From BM003 sp963783695 (lineage in GTDB: Bacteria; Pseudomonadota; Gammaproteobacteria; Steroidobacterales; BM003): a DNA stretch of 64,000 nucleotides. The stretch spans positions 124,001 to 188,000 of the forward strand of contig CAWAOM010000004.1 in assembly GCA_963783695.1 (NCBI GenBank). The letters run 5' to 3'. The notes under the pieces are model-generated. The model searched no databases. It was given only the letters and a program-made list of their open reading frames with translations, and was not told the DNA's origin. A program made the translations under genes and the position numbers. Below, piece by piece: positions 15,857 to 22,850 of the stretch. Every line of letters starts with the position of its first letter. Positions within the stretch are counted from its first letter, which is position 1.

Positions 15857-17527
15857 ATGAACAGACCCGCGGGCCGGCTGTCGCCCGTCGACAGATTCCT
15901 GTCGCTGTTTACCAAAATGGGACCGGGAGAAGGTCCGAGCGTGCTGTGGTTCGCGCTCTATGTATTCCTGTTGTTGTGTTGCTATTACATTCTCAAGACC
16001 ACCCGCGAAGTATTCATTCTGACCGACTACGATGCCGAAGTCGCCAGTTACGCGATAGCGGCGCAGGCATTGCTGCTTTTTTTTATCGTGCCGCTCTACG
16101 GCCTGTTGTTCCGCGCCAGCGAGAAAAAATACCTGATCCGCTGGGTCACGCTGTTCTTCGCGGCGAACATCGGTGTTTTCTACCTGATGGGCAATGCCGG
16201 GATGGAGATCGGCTTCATCTATTACGTGTTTGTCGGCATTTTCGGGGTCATGCTTATCGCCCAGTTCTGGGCATTCGCTGCGGACTGTTACAACGTTAAG
16301 AGCGGCCAGCGTCTGTTCCCGGTAATTATGATCGGTGGGTCAGCCGGCGCGATTCTCGGCGCCAAGGTGCCCAAAGTACTGGCCGCACTCGGCGTCGAGC
16401 AGATCGAGATGCTGCTCGTGGCTGGCGCTATCCTGCTGCTGACGCTGCTGCTCGGCGAGATTGCGCGGCGCCAGATTCCCGACTCGGCGCGCAGCTCGTA
16501 CCTGGAACCTGAAGCCCCGCCGCCGGAGGACAAGATCGGCCAGGCGCTTGGCGGTTTTGCACTGGTGATGCGCAGCCGCTATCTGTTGATGATCGTGGCG
16601 CTGGTGGTGTTGCTCAACTGGGTAAACAGCACCGGCGAGGTCATCCTCAAGGATTTCGTGCAGAACTGGGCCGTCGCCCAGGTAGAGTCCGGCGCCGCCG
16701 ACGACGTCGGGGTGTTGATCGGCGGGTTCTTCAGTGATTTTTTCTTCACGGTCAATCTGATCGGTTTCCTGATCCAGGCGTTTCTCGTGTCGCGGATCTA
16801 CCGCATGATCGGTGTTTCGGGGGCGCTGTTGATCCTGCCCACGATTGCCGCGATCGGGTATGGGTTGATTGCGTTTGCGATTGCGTTCGTACCGATTTTC
16901 AGCATCGTGCGCATCGTCAAGATAATGGAAAACAGCATCGACTATTCGGTAATGAACACCACCCGGCAGGCGCTCTTCCTGCCGCTGAGCCAGGCTGAAA
17001 AATACGAGGGCAAAACCGCGATCGACACGTTTTTCTGGCGCCTCGGCGATATGATCCAGGCGGGCGCTTTTTTTGTCGGCCTCCATTACTTCAAGATGAC
17101 CATTGTCCAGTTCGCAATGCTGAATGCGGTCCTCGCGCTGGTGTGGCTGTTCGTCGCCTACAGGCTTGGCAAGGAATACCGCCACCAGATAAAAACGAAT
17201 GTTCATAATGTTGCGCCGCAATTGATGAAGCCACTGCCAGATCTCCACGCCAACGCCGGAGACAGCATCAGTCATGGGTTCGAGCACGATGTTTTTGTCG
17301 ATACCGATCCCGGCGACATCATGACTTTTTCGGCGCGGCTCCCCGGCGGACGGGCGCTCCCTGCATGGATCAGCTTCGACTCCAGCCGCCGCCTGTTTCG
17401 CGGGACGGTACCTGCTGAAGCTGGCGACGATATCGAGATAGAAGTCACCGCGACCGACGTCGAAGGCTTGTCGGCAAGCGGTACTTTTTGCATCGTTGTC
17501 GGCGGTCCCGATGCGGAGCCGACCTGA
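15857..17527 (+). CDS. NTP/NDP exchange-family carrier with C-terminal Ig/cadherin-like domain
   Basis: This 556-residue protein starts at an ATG with a perfect AGGAGG seven bases upstream. An upstream in-frame ATG at 15743 is rejected. Residues about 25-450 form a polytopic carrier of the ATP/ADP translocase-like family (LLCCYYILKTTREVF, FWAFAADCYN, RLFPVIMIGGSAGAILGAK, NTTRQALFLPLS). The last 100 residues form a soluble beta domain of the dystroglycan-type cadherin/He_PIG pattern: LPAWISFD, LFRGTVPAEAG, VTATDVEGLSASGTF. Such domains usually bind carbohydrate or protein outside cells. The gene diverges from the exported dikinase and precedes an NAD-kinase-like gene by 41 bp. It is paralogous to the carrier at 2113-3465. 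Transport substrate is unproven. Confidence 0.82.
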   Translation: MNRPAGRLSPVDRFLSLFTKMGPGEGPSVLWFALYVFLLLCCYYILKTTREVFILTDYDAEVASYAIAAQALLLFFIVPLYGLLFRASEKKYLIRWVTLFFAANIGVFYLMGNAGMEIGFIYYVFVGIFGVMLIAQFWAFAADCYNVKSGQRLFPVIMIGGSAGAILGAKVPKVLAALGVEQIEMLLVAGAILLLTLLLGEIARRQIPDSARSSYLEPEAPPPEDKIGQALGGFALVMRSRYLLMIVALVVLLNWVNSTGEVILKDFVQNWAVAQVESGAADDVGVLIGGFFSDFFFTVNLIGFLIQAFLVSRIYRMIGVSGALLILPTIAAIGYGLIAFAIAFVPIFSIVRIVKIMENSIDYSVMNTTRQALFLPLSQAEKYEGKTAIDTFFWRLGDMIQAGAFFVGLHYFKMTIVQFAMLNAVLALVWLFVAYRLGKEYRHQIKTNVHNVAPQLMKPLPDLHANAGDSISHGFEHDVFVDTDPGDIMTFSARLPGGRALPAWISFDSSRRLFRGTVPAEAGDDIEIEVTATDVEGLSASGTFCIVVGGPDAEPT

Positions 17528-17568
17528 CATGGATAGCGGCCGCGATCACGCGGGCTAGCGGGCGGCGC

Positions 17569-18684
17569 ATGGACGAGGGTGCATTGCGGGTTGGGTTGCT
17601 GGTCAACCCGGTAGCCGGGATGGGTGGCAGCGTCGGCCTCAAGGGTACCGACGGTGATATGGCCGAGCGGGCGAGAGTGCTCGGAGCGCGGCCGGTAACC
17701 CCCGAACGCACCCGTGATTTCCTCAAACACCTCAAGTCTTCGCAACCGCTCCTGTGGCTCGCCGGCCCCGGGGAAATGGGCGAAGACTGGCTGCGCGAAT
17801 CCGGCCGTGAGTGTCAGGTAGTGGGCGAGACAGGCGCGGCTACCAATGCCGGGGATACCCGCCGGATCGCAATGGAGATGCTGCGCCAGGATATCGATCT
17901 GCTGGTTTTTGTCGGCGGCGACGGTACCGCGCGGGATGTCTGCGATGCAGTCGCAACCGGGCCGGTGGTCATTGGCGTTCCTGCCGGCGTCAAAGTCTAC
18001 AGTGCGGTTTTCGCGGTTAGTGCACGGGCGGCGGCGCGACTCCTCGAAGCATTTGCTCATGGCGCCGAGACCGGAGAGGAAGACGTGCTCGATATTGACG
18101 AGGAGGCGTTTCGCGATGGCCGCCTCGATGCGCGGCTCTACGGGGCGATGCGCGTCCCTGAAGTTGGCGGCGACCTGCAGGGGGGCAAGGAAGCATCCGA
18201 CAGCGGCGTCTCGGGCCAGGCGGCAAAGCTCGAAGTGGGCGAGTATGTAGCAGGACTGATGGAACCGGACGTGTTGTATCTGCTCGGTCCCGGAACGACC
18301 GTCAGGGCGGTTGCGGAGGCAGCCGGGGTCGAGAAGTCGCTGCTCGGTGTCGATGCGCTGTGCAATGGTGAACTCGTCGGCCGCGATCTCAGCGAAAGCG
18401 GATTGCTCGATTTGCTGGGGCACTATCAGCGTGCACGCATCGTTGTCACGCCGCTTGGCGGCAACGGCTTCGTGTTTGGCCGCGGCAATCGTCAATTGAC
18501 CCCGGCCGTTATCCGGCGGGTGGGCATCGACCACGTCATCATCGTGGCGATTGCCAGCAAACTGCGCGGGATTGACAGCCTCCATGTGGATACCGGTGAC
18601 GAAGCGCTGGACGAAGCCCTGGCGCGCTATGTCGAGGTCATCATCGGTTTGCAGCGGGTGCGGATGATGCGGATTTCGATCTGA
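17569..18684 (+). CDS. ATP-NAD kinase-family protein
   Basis: This 371-residue cytoplasmic protein belongs to the ATP-NAD kinase superfamily. The N-terminal VGLLVNPVAGMGGSVGLKG resembles the COG3199 subgroup, and FVGGDGTARDV near residue 123 is the GGDGT nucleotide-binding motif. GVPAGVKVYSAVFA follows, and a C-terminal region contains TPLGGNGFVFGRGNRQL. Classical NadK is about 300 residues; this subgroup is longer and its substrate is generally uncharacterised. It lies 41 bp behind the Ig-fused carrier and is probably cotranscribed. The ATG at 17569 has only a weak GC-rich ribosome site, so the start is less certain than the frame. Confidence 0.82.
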   Translation: MDEGALRVGLLVNPVAGMGGSVGLKGTDGDMAERARVLGARPVTPERTRDFLKHLKSSQPLLWLAGPGEMGEDWLRESGRECQVVGETGAATNAGDTRRIAMEMLRQDIDLLVFVGGDGTARDVCDAVATGPVVIGVPAGVKVYSAVFAVSARAAARLLEAFAHGAETGEEDVLDIDEEAFRDGRLDARLYGAMRVPEVGGDLQGGKEASDSGVSGQAAKLEVGEYVAGLMEPDVLYLLGPGTTVRAVAEAAGVEKSLLGVDALCNGELVGRDLSESGLLDLLGHYQRARIVVTPLGGNGFVFGRGNRQLTPAVIRRVGIDHVIIVAIASKLRGIDSLHVDTGDEALDEALARYVEVIIGLQRVRMMRISI

Positions 18685-18744
18685 CTATGCCGCCTGCTGC
18701 GCGAAATCGCCGCGGCACCTGATTTTGGCTTATAGTACGTACTG

Positions 18745-18845
18745 CCTTGGGGGAGGTCGCGACAGACCTGAGAGTCCGGTATCCGCAGTGCGCGCGCCGG
18801 AGACCCTTCGAACCTGATCCGGTTAATGCCGGCGGAGGGATAGGC
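18745..18845 (+). promoter_or_regulatory. TPP riboswitch (THI element)
   Basis: The conserved thi-box parts are present in order: a GGGGG start at 18749, CTGAGA at 18768-18773, ACCCTT at 18803-18808, GAACCTGATC at 18810-18819 and GGTTAATGCCGGCGGAGGGA at 18821-18840. These correspond to the P2/J3-2 pyrimidine sensor and the P4-P5 pyrophosphate sensor of TPP riboswitches. A TATAGT at 18731 could be the -10 element. The element ends about 70 bp before the TonB receptor ATG at 18917. It therefore should switch the four-gene thiamine operon off when thiamine pyrophosphate is plentiful. No clear U-tract terminator is seen, so control of translation is more likely. Confidence 0.93.
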
Positions 18846-18916
18846 GTTTGGCCACGAGCCAGGATTGCCCACCACGTCGTCGACCGGGTCTCTTTGAATT
18901 TCCAGAAGAGGACCCG

Positions 18917-21019
18917 ATGCAAAGATTCATCTACATTCCCGTTTTTGCGGCGTCGCTTGCTGCGGGGCTGACGCATGCGCCGGTGATACGTGCAAACGAT
19001 GCAGACACGGCACAGGCGCCACAGGAATTGCCCGCGATTCGGGTCAGCGCCGATTTTCGCCAGACCGATATTCTCGACACGAGCGGCAGTGTAACGGTGC
19101 TCGATCAGAGCGAGATACGCGATGCCGGGCAGCAACACTTCGAGTCGCTGACCCAGCTCGTGCCGAATCTGAATACCGCGGGTGGCACCTCGCGTCCGCG
19201 CTATTTCCAGATCCGCGGCATCGGCGAACTCGAGCAGTACCAGGGCGCGCCGAACCCGTCGGTCGGGTTCCTGATCGACGATATCGATTTCAGCGGCGTC
19301 GGCGGTGTGGCGACGCTGTTCGACACAGAGCAAATCGACGTGTTGCGCGGCCCGCAGGGAACGCGTTATGGCGCCAATGCGCTGGCGGGAATGATCTACG
19401 TCAAATCGGTCGATCCGACGCCGGAATTCGATATGGTCGCGGAAGCTCTCGTCGGCAGCGATGCCGCGCGTTCGGCGGGCGTGGCGTTCGGCGGACCGGT
19501 GAGCGATGCACTGGGATACCGCCTGGTGGCCCACAGCTACAAGTCGGATGGGCAGCGCAATAATCGCTTCTATAACGATAGCGATACCAACCGGCGCGAT
19601 GAAACGACGCTGCGCAACAAGTGGCGCTATGTCGGCAACGGTGTGCGCGCCGACCTGAGCGCGATGTATGTTGATAGCGACAACGGCTACGATGCGTGGG
19701 CGATCGACTCGAGCCGCGACACGTTGTCGGACAAGCCCGGCAAGGACAGTCAGAAATCGCGAGCCGGTTCGCTGCGTGTGGCCGCCGATATTGGCCGCAG
19801 CATGGAACTGGTGAGCATTTCCAGCGCAGCCGATAGCGATATCCGTTTCAGCTTCGATGGCGACTGGGGCAACGAGCAGAGCTGGGGCGAGTTCGCTCCG
19901 TACGACTTTTTCTCCGACACGGAGCGCAACCGCACGACTCTGACCCAGGAATTGCGGTTGCTGTCGCAGCCGGGCCACGGCCTTTTCGGTGATCGCAGCG
20001 ACTGGCTGATCGGGGTTTATACCGGCTATCTCGACGAGAACAACGCCATTCTCGATGAGTTCAATGGCGCAGTATTTCGCGCAGCGGACAGCGATTACGA
20101 TGCAACCAACGCTGCAGTTTTCGTCCAGCTCGACACCCGGCTCAGCCAGCGCACCAGCCTTTCCACGGGTGTCCGCGCGGAACGCCGATGGGCCGATTAT
20201 CAGGACAGCGACGGTGCGGATTTCGACCCAACGGACTCGATGCCGGGCGGGCATGTGACGCTGAGTTTCGTCCCCCGCGACAACACCAGTCTGTATGCTT
20301 CGGTGTCGCGGGGATACAAGGCCGGCGGATTCAATATCGGTGCGGTGATACCCGAGGAGCGGCGCGAGTACGATCCCGAGTATTTGTGGAATTATGAAGT
20401 CGGTTTCAAGGGTCTGTGGCCGGATAAGGGAATGTTCGCCAGCCTCGCGCTGTTCTACCAGGATCGCGACGATGCCCAGGTCAGCACGTCATTCCAGCTC
20501 GACCCGAACGACCCTCTGAGCTATGTATTCCTGACTGACAACGCCGCGGAAGGTCACAACTACGGGTTGGAAGGTGAAGCGCGATGGCGCATACATCGCA
20601 ACTGGACCCTGCACGGGTCGCTCGGGTTGCTGCAGACCGAATTCGATGATTACCAGACTCCGACCCGCAGCCTCGACGGTCGCGACCAGGCCCATGCGCC
20701 GCATTACATGTACGACCTCGGTATCACATACCGCGATCAGCGTGGTTTCTTTGGCCGGGTCGATGTATCCGGAAAAGACGGGTTCTATTACTCGGACAGC
20801 CACGATCAGAAGTCGGATGCGTATACCTTGGTAAACGCCAAGGTCGGTTTCGAGGCATTACGCTGGTCGGCGTTTGTCTGGGGACGTAACGTGTTCGACG
20901 AGAACTACAGCCTGCATGGTTTCTATTTTGCCAATGAGCCACCGGACTGGCAGGAAAAACTGTACGAACAACAGGCTGATCCGGCCCAGTTCGGCCTGAC
21001 GTTCAGTTACAGATACTGA
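18917..21019 (+). CDS. TonB-dependent outer-membrane receptor, probable thiamine transporter
   Basis: This 700-residue receptor starts at an ATG after AGAAGAGG. A signal peptide runs to about residue 27, and a plug domain follows (SGSVTVLDQSEIRDAGQ, FQIRGIGELEQYQ, DVLRGPQGTRYGANALAGMI). The beta barrel ends in the typical terminal aromatic strand FGLTFSYRY. Such receptors import scarce large or charged compounds using TonB energy. The TPP riboswitch directly upstream and the thiamine-binding, PnuT-like and kinase genes downstream make thiamine or a precursor the likely ligand. A related second receptor lies at 30179-32467, but without a riboswitch. Confidence 0.9.
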   Translation: MQRFIYIPVFAASLAAGLTHAPVIRANDADTAQAPQELPAIRVSADFRQTDILDTSGSVTVLDQSEIRDAGQQHFESLTQLVPNLNTAGGTSRPRYFQIRGIGELEQYQGAPNPSVGFLIDDIDFSGVGGVATLFDTEQIDVLRGPQGTRYGANALAGMIYVKSVDPTPEFDMVAEALVGSDAARSAGVAFGGPVSDALGYRLVAHSYKSDGQRNNRFYNDSDTNRRDETTLRNKWRYVGNGVRADLSAMYVDSDNGYDAWAIDSSRDTLSDKPGKDSQKSRAGSLRVAADIGRSMELVSISSAADSDIRFSFDGDWGNEQSWGEFAPYDFFSDTERNRTTLTQELRLLSQPGHGLFGDRSDWLIGVYTGYLDENNAILDEFNGAVFRAADSDYDATNAAVFVQLDTRLSQRTSLSTGVRAERRWADYQDSDGADFDPTDSMPGGHVTLSFVPRDNTSLYASVSRGYKAGGFNIGAVIPEERREYDPEYLWNYEVGFKGLWPDKGMFASLALFYQDRDDAQVSTSFQLDPNDPLSYVFLTDNAAEGHNYGLEGEARWRIHRNWTLHGSLGLLQTEFDDYQTPTRSLDGRDQAHAPHYMYDLGITYRDQRGFFGRVDVSGKDGFYYSDSHDQKSDAYTLVNAKVGFEALRWSAFVWGRNVFDENYSLHGFYFANEPPDWQEKLYEQQADPAQFGLTFSYRY

Positions 21020-21028
21020 GGAGCCAAG

Positions 21029-21280
21029 ATGCGCGGAACAGTTGAGATAAGCATGTATCCGCTGGACGAGTCCTACATCGGGCCGATCCGGCAATTTATC
21101 GACAGCCTGAACGAACACGACGGCGTGGAGGTCGAGACCAGTGCCACCAGCACCCGGGTTTGCGGCGACTATGACCGGGTCATGGCCGTAGTCAACAGCG
21201 AAATGCGGCGGGTTCACGCAGCGGGTGAGGCGACGGTGGTGTTTGTGCTGAAGGTGCTGTGCGCGCCGTCGTCTGACTGA
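21029..21280 (+). CDS. YkoF/MTH1187-family thiamine-binding protein
   Basis: This 83-residue protein matches the small thiamine-binding domain family (YkoF-like, MTH1187-like). It starts VEISMYPLDESYIGPI, with TSATSTRVCGDYD in the middle and VVFVLKVL near the end. In Bacillus YkoF two such domains bind thiamine, whereas the single-domain form acts as a dimer or tetramer. There is no signal peptide, so it should be cytoplasmic. It lies 9 bp after the receptor stop, with GAGGAG upstream, and only 2 bp before the PnuT gene, so it belongs to the riboswitch operon. Its role is probably thiamine binding or handover after uptake, which is inferred from context. Confidence 0.85.
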   Translation: MRGTVEISMYPLDESYIGPIRQFIDSLNEHDGVEVETSATSTRVCGDYDRVMAVVNSEMRRVHAAGEATVVFVLKVLCAPSSD

Positions 21281-21282
21281 TA

Positions 21283-21903
21283 ATGGCCGAGCTCGGCAGT
21301 GCCCTGGCTGCCTCCTTCGAGGCGATGCACACGGCAGAACTCGCGGCCGTGGTGCTGGCCATCCTCTACCTGGTTCTGGTCGTGCGCGAGAACATCTGGT
21401 GCTGGGTTGCGGCGTTTATCAGCACCGCTATCTACCTTGTGTTGTTTTTCGATGTCCGCCTGTACATGGAATCGGCATTGCAGGTCTTCTATCTTGCCAT
21501 GGCGGTGTACGGCTGGTGGCAATGGCGCCGTGGGGGCAATGACGGTGGCGTGTTGGAGATCAGCACCTGGCCACTTTCCACCCATGCCGCGATTGTCATC
21601 GCGATTGTCGGGTTGAGCGGTGCAAGCGGGTGGCTGCTCGACACGAGGACCGCTGCGGCATTCCCGTACCTCGACTCGTTTACGACCTGGTCGGCCGTGG
21701 CGACGACTTACATGGTGACCCGCAAGATTCTGGAAAACTGGATCTACTGGTTTGTGATCGACAGCATCTCGATCTACCTCTACACGAGTCGCGGCATGTA
21801 TCTGACTGCACTGTTATTCGCGTTGTATGTGGTGCTCGTCGTATTCGGTTACCGCCGCTGGCGCCGTCACTACCGCGAAGGTCCGATCGCGGTGGCGGGG
21901 TGA
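21283..21903 (+). CDS. pnuT: PnuC/PnuT-family vitamin transporter, probable thiamine permease
   Basis: This 206-residue membrane protein has about seven hydrophobic helices. Family motifs are LVVRENIWCW near residue 31, AVYGWWQW near 73 and RKILENWIYW near 148. Aromatic Trp-containing motifs of this kind line the substrate site in PnuC proteins. PnuT members carry thiamine by facilitated diffusion and depend on intracellular phosphorylation to trap it, consistent with the kinase gene whose GTG overlaps this stop (GTGA). It has no evident ribosome site of its own and is probably translated by coupling. The choice of thiamine over nicotinamide riboside rests on the TPP riboswitch. Confidence 0.88.
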   Translation: MAELGSALAASFEAMHTAELAAVVLAILYLVLVVRENIWCWVAAFISTAIYLVLFFDVRLYMESALQVFYLAMAVYGWWQWRRGGNDGGVLEISTWPLSTHAAIVIAIVGLSGASGWLLDTRTAAAFPYLDSFTTWSAVATTYMVTRKILENWIYWFVIDSISIYLYTSRGMYLTALLFALYVVLVVFGYRRWRRHYREGPIAVAG

Positions 21904-22790
21904 CCGTGGCGGGACCCGATCCGCTGCGGGCGGCGGCGGAAGCCCTGCGCCGGATTCCGCTGTTCGACGCTGCAACGAAAGTGCATATCGACCGTTTGCC
22001 TGGTGGCAATAATGCGAGCTTCGTTGTCGCGACAGGCGCGGCGAAATATGTTTTGCGTCTTGCCGGCGCGGCGGCCACGCTGGCGCCCGCGCCGGATCTC
22101 GATCATGAATACGCGCTGTTGTCGTTATTGGCGGCGGAGGATCTCGCACCGCGACCGGTGTATGTCGATCCGGCGCGCGGCGTTCTGCTAATGGATTTTC
22201 TGGAGGGGCGAGTCCTGTCGCGGGAAGACCTGCAACGTCCGGCGTACCTCGAGCCACTCGCCGCCGTGCTGGCCCGGGTCCACCGCCATGCCTGGAGCGG
22301 AAATCCGGCGGACCCGGTGACGGCAACGCGCAGCTATCTCGGGATGCTGGAACGGTCGGCCCGATTCGCGCTGGCGGCGGCGGCGCTAAGGCTCCGGCTC
22401 GATTCCGTCTGCGGTTCCTTTTGGCTCAGCGAGTCTCCGTTGCTTTGCCATAACGACCTGTTGTCGGGCAACATCCATGCTGGAACGAAGCTGAGGCTGC
22501 TGGACTGGGAGTATGGCGGAGGCGGCGACCCGTGGTTCGATATCGCAAGCCTGATCTGCTTTCACGACTTGGGAGATGAAGCCCGCGACGTGCTGATAGA
22601 TGCTTACCAGCGTCTGAGCGGCAGCTTTATTCGGGCAAAGCGTCTGCACGGGTTGTGCGTACTGGTCGACTGCCAGACGCTGGCCTGGGCGCTTGCGCGG
22701 CTAGCCGGAGGCATTCGCCTCGAGGACGACGCACGGCTCGCCCGATCCGCGGCGGCACGCCTTGGGCTCGCGGAAACGCTGTGGGAATAA
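21900..22790 (+). CDS. Aminoglycoside phosphotransferase-fold kinase, probable thiamine kinase
   Basis: This 296-residue protein starts at a GTG overlapping the PnuT stop codon. It has the choline kinase/APH fold: a nucleotide loop GGNNASFVV near residue 29, the ATP-lysine strand KYVLRL near 43, the catalytic HNDLLSGNIH near 183 and the metal-binding DWEYGG near 201. Known relatives include ThiK, which makes thiamine monophosphate from thiamine and ATP. As last gene of the riboswitch operon it would trap imported thiamine. The longer upstream frame from 21630 lies inside pnuT and is rejected. A choline or ethanolamine kinase role is possible but contextually less likely. Confidence 0.85.
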   Translation: MTVAGPDPLRAAAEALRRIPLFDAATKVHIDRLPGGNNASFVVATGAAKYVLRLAGAAATLAPAPDLDHEYALLSLLAAEDLAPRPVYVDPARGVLLMDFLEGRVLSREDLQRPAYLEPLAAVLARVHRHAWSGNPADPVTATRSYLGMLERSARFALAAAALRLRLDSVCGSFWLSESPLLCHNDLLSGNIHAGTKLRLLDWEYGGGGDPWFDIASLICFHDLGDEARDVLIDAYQRLSGSFIRAKRLHGLCVLVDCQTLAWALARLAGGIRLEDDARLARSAAARLGLAETLWE

Positions 22791-22850
22791 TTTGAGCATT
22801 GCCAGATGGCGCCGGGATGACAGCGACGAGGCAATGCCAGGGAAAAGCTT

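Noticed and set aside
16340..18585. Minus-strand frames opposite the carrier and the NAD-kinase-like gene
   Set aside because: Both are antisense to genes with family motifs; the translations are low-complexity charged sequence.
18641..20254. 537-codon minus-strand frame over the TPP riboswitch and TonB receptor
   Set aside because: It would run antisense through a conserved riboswitch and a receptor with a full plug and barrel, and the product has no recognisable domain.
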